From Phycisphaerales bacterium (GTDB taxonomy: Bacteria > Planctomycetota > Phycisphaerae > Phycisphaerales > UBA1924), in the NCBI GenBank assembly GCA_013360695.1, contig JABWBC010000029.1, positions 1 through 32,175 on the forward strand: a stretch of 32,175 bases of DNA, read 5' to 3'. Under the pieces are notes generated by a model. The model saw only the letters and a list, made by a program, of their open reading frames with translations, was not told the DNA's origin and did not search any database. The position numbers and the translations under genes were made by a program. Shown in pieces: positions 1 to 7,759 of this stretch (its first letter is position 1; every line of letters begins with the position of its first letter).

Positions 1-717
1 CTGGGCGTTTGCCCGGAGTGCGACTACCACTGGTACGTCTCGGCCCAGGACCGCATCCAGCAATTGCTCGACGATGGAACGTTCGAGGAATGGGATGCCG
101 AGTTGGTTTCGGCCGACCCGCTGGGATTTGCCGACCAAAAGGCCTACGTCGATCGCCTTAAGGCCGAACAGGCGCGCACGGGCTTGCGCGACGCGGCCGT
201 TGTCGGCACCGGCATGATCCGGGCTCGCCGCGTGGCCTTTGGCGTGACCGATTCGGCCTTCATCATGGGAAGCATGGGCTCGGTCGTCGGGGAAAAGTTG
301 ACCCGCACGATCGAGCGCGCGACCGAACAGCAGTTGCCGCTGATTATCATCAGCGCCTCGGGCGGCGGCGCTCGCATGCATGAAGGCATTCTGTCGCTGA
401 TGCAAATGGCCAAGGTTTCGGCCGCTTTGGCGCGCTACGACCAGGCCGGCGGGCTGTTCATCAGCGTGCTGACCAATCCCACGATGGGTGGCGTAGCCGC
501 CAGCTTTGCCTCGCTGGGCGACGTGGTTTTTGCCGAACCCAAGGCGCTGATCGGCTTCGCCGGACCACGCACCATCAAGGCCACCATTCGCATCGAATTG
601 CCCAAGGGCTTTCAGACCAGCGAATTCTTGCTGGAGCACGGCTTTATCGACCGCATCGTGCGCCGCTGCGATCTGAAGAGCGAAATTGCTCGCACGATCG
701 ATTACTGCGGGAAGTAG
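1..717 (+). CDS. accD: Acetyl-CoA carboxylase carboxyltransferase subunit beta (5'-truncated by window edge)
   Basis: Beta subunit of the carboxyltransferase half of acetyl-CoA carboxylase, which passes the carboxyl group from biotin to acetyl-CoA to make malonyl-CoA for fatty acid synthesis in the cytoplasm. The frame is open from base 1, so the start lies outside. The visible part begins inside the N-terminal zinc ribbon: the second CxxC (C4-P-E-C7 of the fragment) is present and the first is missing. The crotonase-like core follows, with the conserved [12 protein letters not shown] segment, the [16 protein letters not shown] segment and the [10 protein letters not shown] segment; the C-terminus ends at a TAG. 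About 238 residues are visible of a family length near 280-300, so roughly 40-60 are missing. Third-position GC is about 78%, lower than most genes in the window. Identification is firm. Confidence 0.96.
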   Translation: MGVCPECDYHWYVSAQDRIQQLLDDGTFEEWDAELVSADPLGFADQKAYVDRLKAEQARTGLRDAAVVGTGMIRARRVAFGVTDSAFIMGSMGSVVGEKLTRTIERATEQQLPLIIISASGGGARMHEGILSLMQMAKVSAALARYDQAGGLFISVLTNPTMGGVAASFASLGDVVFAEPKALIGFAGPRTIKATIRIELPKGFQTSEFLLEHGFIDRIVRRCDLKSEIARTIDYCGK

Positions 718-791
718 CTTTCTGGTGGTTTTCCGGCACTGGACCGCAATGTGGCTTGCACTGCATGTAAGGCACTGGGTTGCCTTGCGCA

Positions 792-949
792 AATGACGAA
801 TGCCGAAGTCCGAATGACGAATCAATTCCGAATGAGCAAATGACCGAATGCTCAAATGGCGGTTTGCCGCAGTACCGTTTGGTCATTGGGTCATTCGTCA
901 TTCCTGCGACATTCGGGCCTGCGGCATTCGGACTTCGGCATTCGTCATT
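792..949. repeat. Long inverted repeat with perfect 25-bp outer arms
   Basis: Bases 792-816 are the exact reverse complement of 925-949. The inner parts also contain several copies of the words GAATGACGAA, CCGAATG and CATTCG in opposite orientation, so the whole block could fold as one long imperfect stem. I recall AATGACGAAT-type intergenic repeats from Pirellulales genomes; that link is memory, not a search. It is non-coding and may act as an accD transcript end or as a REP/MITE-like element. Confidence 0.8.
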
Positions 950-1037
950 CCCAGCCGCGATTTCGTCCGTTCGCTTATTTGAGCCGGTTCCCGTTTCCAT
1001 TCCAAAAGTGGCCAAAAAAATATTGTACTTCCATAAA

Positions 1038-1063
1038 CAACCGCATATACTTCCGTGCGGTTG
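1038..1063 (+). promoter_or_regulatory. Possible leader hairpin upstream of RRM protein gene
   Basis: CAACCGCA (1038-1045) pairs with TGCGGTTG (1056-1063) around a 10-base loop. It lies about 165 bases before the GTG start of the RRM gene, so it would be in the 5' leader if transcription starts near the A/T-rich stretch at 1010-1035. A role in control of the RNA-binding protein is inference only. Confidence 0.3.
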
Positions 1064-1216
1064 TGGTCTGGTACGAACGGTACGTGGCCTTGGTTCCTCA
1101 GGAATGCCTGGCCTTTCGAACGTCTTTCGTCTGCCCCACCAAGTAAGCGCGACTGCAGCGCTTCCTTCCGAGTTGGCCCGGGAAGTCAAGACAGGGCCAA
1201 GCGACGCCTACATGAC

Positions 1217-1221
1217 AGGAG
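1217..1221 (+). promoter_or_regulatory. Shine-Dalgarno AGGAG that selects a GTG start
   Basis: AGGAG ends seven bases before GTG at 1229. The nearer ATG at 1222 lies in another frame and closes after ten codons, and a stop (TGA, 1223-1225) lies two codons upstream in the RRM frame, so GTG 1229 is the only sensible start. Confidence 0.75.
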
Positions 1222-1228
1222 ATGACTG

Positions 1229-1555
1229 GTGGGCAAGAGGTTGTATGTCGGTAATTTGAGCTACGGCACGAGCAGCGCTGATCTGGAACAATTGTTCTCG
1301 CAGTTTGGCTCCGTGCAGAGCGCCCAGGTTGTTCAGGATCGCGAAACCGGCCGCAGCAAGGGCTTCGGCTTCGTCGAGATGAGCAACGACAACGAAGCGC
1401 AGGCCGCCATCAACGGCCTGCACGAGAAGCAGCACGACGGCCGTCCGCTGACGGTTAACGAAGCTCGCCCGCGCGAAGAGCGTGGCGGCGGCGGCGGTTA
1501 CGGTGGCGGCGGTGGTCGCGGTGGCTACGGCGGTGGCCGTGGCGGTCGCTACTAA
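1229..1555 (+). CDS. RRM-domain glycine-rich RNA-binding protein
   Basis: Small single-RRM RNA-binding protein of 108 residues, of the type found in cyanobacteria and planctomycetes, thought to bind single-stranded RNA and often linked to cold or stress responses. RNP2 is LYVGNL (residues 5-10) and RNP1 is KGFGFVEM (44-51), both with the aromatic residues needed for RNA stacking. The tail (about 85-108) is glycine/arginine-rich with GGYGGG repeats. It begins at GTG with a good AGGAG site and is followed by a strong intrinsic terminator, so it is probably a single-gene transcript. The long upstream leader suggests post-transcriptional control, which is inference. Family assignment is firm; the RNA targets are unknown. 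Confidence 0.93.
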   Translation: MGKRLYVGNLSYGTSSADLEQLFSQFGSVQSAQVVQDRETGRSKGFGFVEMSNDNEAQAAINGLHEKQHDGRPLTVNEARPREERGGGGGYGGGGGRGGYGGGRGGRY

Positions 1556-1598
1556 GCTGCCCACGAGCGAACCATCGCTCGACTGATATCGTTCCAGA

Positions 1599-1638
1599 AG
1601 AAGGCCACTTGCCCCAGTGTAAGTGGCCTTCTGTTTTT
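1599..1638 (+). terminator. Intrinsic terminator of RRM gene
   Basis: A 12-bp stem (1599-1610 with 1621-1632, core GGCCACTT/AAGTGGCC), a 10-base loop and a T-rich tail (TGTTTTT) directly after the stem. It lies about 45 bases after the RRM stop codon. Confidence 0.88.
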
Positions 1639-1665
1639 AAAGGTATCAAATCTGGTGGCTGCAGT

Positions 1666-1725
1666 AAGTAGGTGCCGCGAGCCGAGCGGCACATCAAGTA
1701 GGTGCCGCGAGCCGAGCGGCACATC
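1666..1725. repeat. Two tandem copies of a 30-bp hairpin repeat
   Basis: Bases 1666-1695 are repeated exactly at 1696-1725. Each unit contains GTGCCGC and GCGGCAC (1672-1678 / 1686-1692 in the first unit) around a 7-base loop, so each copy can form its own hairpin. It lies between the RRM terminator and the oligopeptidase start. Two copies only, with no spacer between them, so it is not a CRISPR array. Confidence 0.9.
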
Positions 1726-1851
1726 AATACGGGTTGCACTGGTAAACGTATTGGTCCAGCTCGGCTCGCCGTACCAACCATTGAGGTGAATCACTTCGCC
1801 GGAGCGAGGTGCCACAATGGGTGCCCACTGGCCCGTGAGGAAACAAAAACC

Positions 1852-4170
1852 ATGAGCCGCTTCTTCGCCTCTGCGTGCGCTTTCGGACTCCTATTGATGA
1901 GCACGACTTTTCTCTCAGCCTCCGATGATCAGGTGGAATACCCAGCCACGCGCCGCGGCGAAGTGGTCGACGACTATCACGGCACGAAGGTGGCCGACCC
2001 GTACCGCTGGCTCGAGGACGACGTGCGGCAATCCGCCGAAGTGGCGGCCTGGGTCGAGGCGCAAAACAAAATCACTTTCGCCCATCTCGAAGCGATTCCC
2101 CAACGCGAGCGAATTCAAAACCGCCTCACCGAGCTATGGAATTACGAAAAGTTCTCCACGCCGTCGAAGGTCGGAAGGCGATACTTCTTCTTCAAAAACG
2201 ACGGGCTGCAGAACCAGGACGTCCTCTACGTGCAGCCATCGCTGGAGGCGGAGCCGCGCATGCTGTTGGACCCCAACGCCTGGTCCAAGGATGGCACGGT
2301 CGCGCTGGCCGGGCTATCGGTCAGCGACGACGCCCGCTGGCTGGCCTATGGCGTAGCGCAAGCGGGCTCGGATTGGAAGACGTGGCGCGTGCTGGACATC
2401 GACAGCGGCAAGGAGTTGGCCGACGAGTTGAAGTGGGTCAAGTTCAGCGGCGCCAGTTGGACCAACGACAACCGCGGCTTCTTCTACAGCCGCTACGACG
2501 AGCCCAAGCAGGGCGCCGAGTACACGTCGGTCAACTACTACCCCAAGTTCTATTTCCACAAGGTGAACACGCCTCAATCGCAGGACGTGCTCATCTATGA
2601 GCGCCCGGACCAGAAGGAATGGGGCATCGGCGGGGGCGTGTCCGAGGACGGGCGTTTCATCGTCCTCAGCATCTCGCAGGGGACGGACCCGAAGAATCGC
2701 CTGTTCGTGCGCGACCTCAAGTCGCACCCGCTGACCGGAGCGCCGACCGAGCAGGACAAGCAGGTCCGCGCCGTCGAGACGCAGATCCAGGCCGCGGTCG
2801 CCGCGCTGGAGTCCGGCGCGGACAAGGCCAAAGCCGAGGAAGTGATCGCGGGCCTGCGCGCCAAGCGCGCCGAGCTGGTCGCGGCCCAGGGGAACATGTC
2901 TTTCGGCTTCGTCGAGCTGCTCAACGACTTTGACGCCAGCTATGAGTGGATCGGCAACGACGGCACGACGGCCTACTTCTCGACCAACCTCGAGGCGCCG
3001 CGCTCGCGCGTCATCGCGATCGATCTCACCAAGCCCGCCCGCGCGAACTGGAAGGAGCTGATCCCCCAGGCCGCCGAGACTCTGCAGGGTTGCGGCATGG
3101 TGGGCGATTTCTTCTTCGCCAGCTACCTCAAGGACGCCAAGACACAGGTCAAGCAGTTTGACACCGGGGGCAAGCTGGTGCGCGAGGTGAAGTTCCCGGG
3201 CATCGGCTCGGCCGGCGGCTTTGGCGGCAAGCGCACCGACGCCGACACCTTCTATTCCTTCACCACCTACAACGTCCCGCCGCAGATCTTCCGCTACGAC
3301 ATCAAGACCGGCGAGAGCAAGCTGTGGAAAGCTCCCGCCGTCAAGTTCAACCCCGACGATTATGTCGTCAAGCAGGAGTTCTACGCCTCCAAGGACGGCA
3401 CGAAGGTCCCGATGTTCATCGTCCACAAGAAATCCACCAAGCTCGACGGGAACAACCCGACACTGCTGTATGGCTACGGCGGCTTCAACATCCCGCTCAC
3501 GCCCGGCTTCAGCCCCGGCACCCTCGCGTGGCTTGAGATGGGTGGCGTGTACGCGGTCGCCAACATCCGCGGCGGCGGCGAGTATGGCGAAGAGTGGCAC
3601 AAGGCCGGCACGCTGACGCAGAAGCAGAACGTCTTTGACGACTTCATCGCGGCCGCGGAGTATCTGATCGCCCAGAAGTACACGAGCAAGGGCAAGATCG
3701 CGTGCCAGGGCGGGTCCAACGGTGGGCTGCTCGTGGGAGCGATGGTGACGCAGCGGCCCGACCTGTGGGGCGCGTGCCTCCCCGCCGTCGGCGTGCTCGA
3801 CATGCTCCGCTTCCAGAAGTTCACGATCGGCTGGGCGTGGAAGAGCGACTATGGCGACACCGAGGGCGACAAGGCGGTCTTCGAGGCCGTCTACAAGTAC
3901 AGCCCCTACCACCTGGCGCTGCGCACCAAGGGCGCCAAGTGGCCGCCGACGCTGATCACGACCGGCGACCACGACGACCGCGTGGTGCCGGCGCACAGCT
4001 TCAAGTTCGCCGCGGCGCTGCAGGCGACCCAGACCGGGGCCTCGCCGGTGCTGATCCGCATCGATGTCCGTGCCGGGCACGGCGCGGGCAAGCCGACGGC
4101 CAAGCGCATCGAGGAGCTCGCCGACACATGGGCCTTCCTCGCCAAGAACCTCGGCATGAGCATGAACTGA
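1852..4170 (+). CDS. Prolyl oligopeptidase family serine protease (S9A), secreted
   Basis: Predicted exported prolyl oligopeptidase of 772 residues, cutting short peptides after proline. ATG 1852 is preferred over an upstream in-frame start because GTGAGGAA lies nine bases before it and a signal peptide follows at once (hydrophobic FGLLLMSTTFL, small residues ASA). The N-terminal segment YPATRRGEVVDDYHGTKVADPYRWLED is typical of S9A. A seven-bladed propeller region follows, then the alpha/beta-hydrolase domain with the nucleophile Ser622 in GGSNGG, the Asp in TGDHDDRVVP (about 706-709) and His743 in AGHGAG. An unusual helical, Ala/Glu/Lys-rich segment (about 300-348) interrupts the propeller. 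Third-position GC is near 73% in the first ~110 codons and about 90% from roughly base 2300 onward. A terminator follows at 4241. Confidence 0.94.
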   Translation: MSRFFASACAFGLLLMSTTFLSASDDQVEYPATRRGEVVDDYHGTKVADPYRWLEDDVRQSAEVAAWVEAQNKITFAHLEAIPQRERIQNRLTELWNYEKFSTPSKVGRRYFFFKNDGLQNQDVLYVQPSLEAEPRMLLDPNAWSKDGTVALAGLSVSDDARWLAYGVAQAGSDWKTWRVLDIDSGKELADELKWVKFSGASWTNDNRGFFYSRYDEPKQGAEYTSVNYYPKFYFHKVNTPQSQDVLIYERPDQKEWGIGGGVSEDGRFIVLSISQGTDPKNRLFVRDLKSHPLTGAPTEQDKQVRAVETQIQAAVAALESGADKAKAEEVIAGLRAKRAELVAAQGNMSFGFVELLNDFDASYEWIGNDGTTAYFSTNLEAPRSRVIAIDLTKPARANWKELIPQAAETLQGCGMVGDFFFASYLKDAKTQVKQFDTGGKLVREVKFPGIGSAGGFGGKRTDADTFYSFTTYNVPPQIFRYDIKTGESKLWKAPAVKFNPDDYVVKQEFYASKDGTKVPMFIVHKKSTKLDGNNPTLLYGYGGFNIPLTPGFSPGTLAWLEMGGVYAVANIRGGGEYGEEWHKAGTLTQKQNVFDDFIAAAEYLIAQKYTSKGKIACQGGSNGGLLVGAMVTQRPDLWGACLPAVGVLDMLRFQKFTIGWAWKSDYGDTEGDKAVFEAVYKYSPYHLALRTKGAKWPPTLITTGDHDDRVVPAHSFKFAAALQATQTGASPVLIRIDVRAGHGAGKPTAKRIEELADTWAFLAKNLGMSMN

Positions 4171-4240
4171 TGGAGCCGCCCCGGGGCTGATGCTCTCAGC
4201 CCAAGGTAATCCGATTTCGTTCGCGCACGAGTCTGCACCC

Positions 4241-4265
4241 AACCCCTCGCCTTCGAGGGGTTTTT
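4241..4265 (+). terminator. Intrinsic terminator after prolyl oligopeptidase
   Basis: AACCCCTCG (4241-4249) pairs with CGAGGGGTT (4254-4262) around a CCTT loop and runs into TTTTT. It lies 70 bases after the oligopeptidase stop. Confidence 0.88.
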
Positions 4266-4438
4266 CGATGGGGCACGTCACGATGTGACTCATGACGCGA
4301 ACGAGTCTGGCCCACTCGCGGATGGAGGCGTGCAACCGCGATCGGCGAATCCGGCCCGCTCCAGCCCGGTCCCACGACTCACGACTTGCGATCGATGACC
4401 TGCGATTCGGAGGGTTCTCCTGGGCGCTTCCTCGACAA

Positions 4439-4510
4439 TGGGCCCGACTGGATTCGAACCAGTGCACTACGAATTATGAGTTCGCTGCTCTACCGCTGAG
4501 CTACGGGCCC
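4439..4510 (-). tRNA. tRNA with CAU anticodon (elongator Met, or Ile2)
   Basis: The minus strand folds as a complete cloverleaf of 72 nt: acceptor GGGCCCG/CGGGCCC with discriminator A, D-stem GCUC/GAGC, anticodon stem GCGAA/UUCGU with loop CUCAUAA, variable loop AGUGC, T-stem ACUGG/CCAGU with loop UUCGAAU. No CCA is encoded. The anticodon is CAU. It is not the initiator: base 1 pairs with base 72 and the anticodon stem lacks the three G-C pairs. The C4-G69 and C5-G68 pairs match those known to help TilS recognise tRNA-Ile2, so the amino acid could be isoleucine after lysidine modification; an automatic call would be Met. Confidence 0.92.
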
Positions 4511-4914
4511 GTAGCACACAACCGTAGCCGTGAAGGAGGTTGCGTTCCTTTTCCCTACCCGCGGCCGGCGCGCGACATGCCCGCACAGAATCTGCGTCGT
4601 GCCCAACAGGCGTCTCGGGCCCGCATCTGAACGACCGCGATCGATCCCGTCGCCGCCGCGTTCGTCTCCGCTTACCGCAACGCTTCGTGCGACAATCTCC
4701 GCGCATCACCACGCCGTTGCGCAATCTCGCGGTAACGCGCGGTTTCTCGCGATCCGATCCGCCACGCTCGCGTTCGCCTTCCCGGGAGGAAAGCCATGCG
4801 CGACATCGCCGCAATCACCCTGCTCGCGTTCCTGCTCTGCGTTGGTTCGCTCACCGCGAGCGCCACCTCGCACGACCGGCGGCGCTGCGCCCTCCCGAAC
4901 GCCCGCGCATCGAA
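4511..4914. other. 404-bp spacer between tRNA and SLC13 permease end
   Basis: No complete gene. It contains the upstream region of the minus-strand tRNA and, at 4785-4870, a well-formed ribosome site and signal-peptide-like start on the plus strand, listed separately. No T-run terminator for the SLC13 permease was found here. Confidence 0.5.
4796..4914 (+). pseudogene. Possible remnant: ribosome site plus signal peptide without a recognisable body
   Basis: GGGAGGAAAGCC precedes ATG 4796. The first ~24 codons encode a textbook signal peptide (charged MRD, then hydrophobic AAITLLAFLLCVGSL, then TASATS). Beyond about codon 40 the same frame stays open only because it runs antisense through the SLC13 permease, whose stop is at 4915-4917; that part looks like shadow coding (RRSPKTASS-type composition). 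Either the 5' end of a decayed secreted-protein gene, a very small secreted peptide read-through, or chance. The end given is where the permease begins, not a real stop. Confidence 0.25.
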
Positions 4915-6726
4915 CTACTTCGGCAACAGAGGCCAGATCAGCGGAGTCAGCCCAACCGTCACCGCCATCACCGCGAAGTTCAGCGGGAATCCCACGCGCG
5001 TGAAATCCGCGAAGCGATACCCGCCCGGGCCCATCACCATCATGTGCGTCTGGTACCCGATGGGCGTCATGAAGCACGCCGACGCCGCCATCATGATGTT
5101 GATCGCAAAGGGCAAGGGGTCCGCGCCGACCTTCTCCGCCGCCCCGATCGCGATCGGGAAGACCAGCATGGCCGCCGCGTTGTTGGTCAGGATTTCGGAC
5201 AGGAGCATGGTGACGAGGTACACCATGCCGAGCGTGACCCATGCGTTTCCCTGCGCCAGCGCGATCAACCGTTCGGCGATGACGCCCGCGGCGCCGCTCG
5301 TTTCCATCGCCTTGCCCAGGCCGAACCCGCCCGCGATCGCGATCAAGACCTGCCAGTCCACCGACGACCGCGCCTGCGAGCCCGAGCAGCAGCGCGTCAT
5401 GAGCATCAGCCCCGCGGCCAGGGCGGCCGCGTGGATCATCGACACGCCCCATCGCTCGCCGAAGACCGCCAGCAGCACCATCCCGATCAGGATCGCGACG
5501 GCCATGATCGCCCGCTCGTGGCGCATGGGCGTGGAGTCCTGCACGGCGGACAGGAGCAGCCACTCGCGGCTGTTCTTGTACTGCTCCTGGAACGAGCGGT
5601 GCGCCTCCAGGAGGAGCGTGTCGCCCGCCTGCAGCTCGATGTCGCCGATCTTCTTGTCGGTGATGCGATGGCCGTCGCGCGCCACCGCGATGACGACCGC
5701 GTTGAACACCGAGCGGAAGCGCCCCTCCTTCACGGTCTTGCCGATGAGCGGGTTGGTCCGCGAGACCACGGCCTCAACGAGAGATCGCTGCGGGCGCGGC
5801 GCGTCGAGTTTCACAACTTGGTTGGTCGCGGGGCGCAGCCCGCGGATCTTCTGCAATTCCACCACCGAATCGACGACCCCGACGAACACCAGGCGATCGC
5901 CCGCCATCAGTTTCTCATCCGGGCCGACGGCCGGAAGGAAGACGCCTGCGCGATCGATCTCGGCGAGGTACAGGCTGGGCAGGTTGCGGAGGCCCGCCTG
6001 GGCGATGGTCTGCCCGACCAGGCCGGCGGCGGGGTCGACCTCCATCTCGACGGTGTACGAGCGGGCGTCGCCGCCGATGTTGAGCACGGGCTTGCGATCG
6101 GGAAGGAACCATCGGGTCATCACGATCAGCACCAGGCCGCCCAGGATCGCCGACGGGACGCCGACCCAGGCGATGTCGAAGAAACCGATGGGGCGATCCT
6201 TGAAGTGGGACGACCACAGGCCGGACACGATGAGGTTGGTGCTGGTGCCGATGATCGTGCAGGTACCGCCGAGCACCGTCGCAAAAGAGAGCGGGATCAT
6301 CATCTTCGAGGCGCTGATGCCGAGGCGCTTGCACCAGTCCTGCACGACGGGGATGAACATGGCGACCAGCGGCGTGTTGTTCATGAACGCCGAGAGCAGC
6401 ATCGACTGGCCGGTCAATCGCAATTGCGCGCCGAGCAGTGTTCTGGGGTGCCCGAGCAATCGGCGTCCGATCCAGGCGATGCCGCCGGTCTCGCGCAGGC
6501 CGCAGACCACGACGTACATGATCGCAACCGTGATCATGCCCTCGTTGGCCATGCCGCCCAGCGCGTCCTTGGTGGAGAGGATGTTCGCGCCGGGCACCGC
6601 CAGATCGATCAGGACCATAAGCACGACCGCGCCGACGAGGGCCACGTCCGCCGCGACCTTGCCGGTCGCCAGCGCGACGAGCACGCCGAGGGTGATACCG
6701 ACGACGACCCAACCTTCCCACGTCAC
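4915..6726 (-). CDS. SLC13/DASS-type anion permease with two RCK_C (TrkA-C) domains
   Basis: Inner-membrane transporter of 603 residues from the ArsB/NhaD-SLC13 superfamily; members move sulfate, dicarboxylates or similar anions, usually with sodium. The first membrane half (about 1-210) contains FMNNTPLVAMFIP (from 114) and GTSTN (160-164). Two soluble RCK_C-like domains follow (about 223-296 and 313-383, each with a GDxLxxxG-type strand near its end). The second membrane half (about 403-603) contains ILTNNAAAMLVFP, the pseudo-symmetric counterpart of the first loop. The start is GTG with AAAGGA about nine bases upstream. It is divergent from the pirin gene. The substrate cannot be told from sequence; sulfate is a reasonable guess because SLC13 proteins with internal RCK_C pairs include sulfate transporters. 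Confidence 0.9.
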   Translation of the reverse strand: MTWEGWVVVGITLGVLVALATGKVAADVALVGAVVLMVLIDLAVPGANILSTKDALGGMANEGMITVAIMYVVVCGLRETGGIAWIGRRLLGHPRTLLGAQLRLTGQSMLLSAFMNNTPLVAMFIPVVQDWCKRLGISASKMMIPLSFATVLGGTCTIIGTSTNLIVSGLWSSHFKDRPIGFFDIAWVGVPSAILGGLVLIVMTRWFLPDRKPVLNIGGDARSYTVEMEVDPAAGLVGQTIAQAGLRNLPSLYLAEIDRAGVFLPAVGPDEKLMAGDRLVFVGVVDSVVELQKIRGLRPATNQVVKLDAPRPQRSLVEAVVSRTNPLIGKTVKEGRFRSVFNAVVIAVARDGHRITDKKIGDIELQAGDTLLLEAHRSFQEQYKNSREWLLLSAVQDSTPMRHERAIMAVAILIGMVLLAVFGERWGVSMIHAAALAAGLMLMTRCCSGSQARSSVDWQVLIAIAGGFGLGKAMETSGAAGVIAERLIALAQGNAWVTLGMVYLVTMLLSEILTNNAAAMLVFPIAIGAAEKVGADPLPFAINIMMAASACFMTPIGYQTHMMVMGPGGYRFADFTRVGFPLNFAVMAVTVGLTPLIWPLLPK

Positions 6727-6903
6727 GCGCGGCGTCCTTTCGAACTAAATGCAAACTGAACCGTACGGAACCCATCGGCCGCATGGCGCCCGGTGGTTGA
6801 GCCAAAGTACGTGTCCGGCGTCTGATCGTGCATCGGTCGGGAGTTGCGAATCGAAGTCATTGCGTCACAGCGTCACGGGCACACGAGTGCAGGAGGCCGA
6901 AAC

Positions 6904-7617
6904 ATGCTGACCATCCGACGGGCGGACGAGCGCGGGATCACGGAGATCGAGTGGCTGAAGAGTTGGCACACGTTCTCATTCGGAGACTATCACGACGCCG
7001 CACACATGGGCTTTCGAACGCTGCGGGTGATCAACGACGACATCATCGGCGCCGGCGGCGGGTTCGGCACGCACCCGCACCGGAACATGGAGATCATCAC
7101 GATCATGCTGGAGGGCGAGCTGACGCACCGCGACAGCCTCGGGCACGCGCAATCGCTCAGGCCCGGCGAGGTGCAGGTGATGTCCGCCGGCTCGGGCATC
7201 CGTCACAGCGAGTTCAACGCGTCGGAGACCGCGCGGGCGCACCTGATTCAGACGTGGATCACGCCGCGATCGCTGGGGATCACGCCGCGTTATGAGCAGC
7301 GCGCGTTCCCGCGCGAGCAGCGCCTGAACAAGATCATCCCGGTCGCGTCGGGGCGCCGCGATGTCGGAGACAATGCGTCCGGCGCGATCGAGATACATCA
7401 GGATGCGTCGCTCTCGCTCCTGGCGATCCAGGCGGGGAAGAGCGCCACGCACATGATCGCGCCGGGTCGGGCGGTGTGGCTGCACGTCGCACGCGGTCGG
7501 GTGACGGCCGAAGGCGAGACGCTTTCGGCGGGGGACGCGATCGGCGTGGAGGGAGTGCCGGAGCTTTCGATCCGCGGGGAGATGGAGTCGGACGTGCTGA
7601 TCTTCGACCTTGCGTGA
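6904..7617 (+). CDS. Pirin family protein (YhhW-like bicupin)
   Basis: Cytoplasmic pirin of 237 residues. Bacterial pirins of this type have a metal site in the N-terminal cupin, and some (E. coli YhhW) oxidise quercetin in vitro. ATG 6904 is chosen because AGGAGG ends seven bases before it. Conserved opening: RRADERG...WLKSWHTFSFGDYHD. The metal ligands expected for the family are in place: H57 and H59 (THPHRNME), H101 and E103 (GIRHSEFNAS). The C-terminal half (about 130-237) forms the second, metal-free cupin. It is followed after 222 bases by citrate synthase on the same strand, without an obvious terminator between them. The true substrate is unknown. Confidence 0.93.
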   Translation: MLTIRRADERGITEIEWLKSWHTFSFGDYHDAAHMGFRTLRVINDDIIGAGGGFGTHPHRNMEIITIMLEGELTHRDSLGHAQSLRPGEVQVMSAGSGIRHSEFNASETARAHLIQTWITPRSLGITPRYEQRAFPREQRLNKIIPVASGRRDVGDNASGAIEIHQDASLSLLAIQAGKSATHMIAPGRAVWLHVARGRVTAEGETLSAGDAIGVEGVPELSIRGEMESDVLIFDLA

Positions 7618-7759
7618 GGAAGGCGCGGGGGATGACATCTCGTCGTCGGGGGATGCGGCCTCGCGCCGGCGCGAACGTCGGGGACGCGCGGGTCGCCGGC
7701 GAAACCGCGGTGAGATCGCGGGACCTTCGGGCGGTGAGGCGCGACCCCGGCTCCCGCGC

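Larger units (their letters stand above)
718..1228. other. 511-bp repeat-rich spacer between accD and the RRM gene
   Basis: No credible gene on either strand; the open frames here have no start signals or family resemblance. It holds a long inverted repeat (792-949) made of AATGACGAATG-like words, then an A-rich stretch (about 1009-1040) and an 8-bp hairpin (1038-1063) that could lie in the leader of the downstream RNA-binding protein gene. No accD terminator with a T-run was seen. Confidence 0.6.

Noticed and set aside
780..1259. Open frame across the inverted repeat
   Set aside because: Translation is only the repeat words (CANDECRSPNDE-like); it reads into the RRM start region in another frame.
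1666..1725. Possible CRISPR array
   Set aside because: Two abutting copies with no spacers and no cas genes.
1702..1851. Upstream extension of the oligopeptidase to 1702
   Set aside because: It would begin inside the 30-bp tandem repeat and place 50 polar residues before a normal signal peptide; the ribosome site is at 1835-1842.
2314..4467. Long minus-strand open frame opposite the oligopeptidase
   Set aside because: Leu/Arg/Gly/Ala/Val shadow; the plus strand has the full catalytic triad and signal peptide.
4540..6759. Long plus-strand open frame antisense to the SLC13 permease
   Set aside because: Composition (Arg/His/Asp repeats) is typical of an antisense frame in high-GC DNA; the minus strand has two conserved transporter loops and RCK_C domains.
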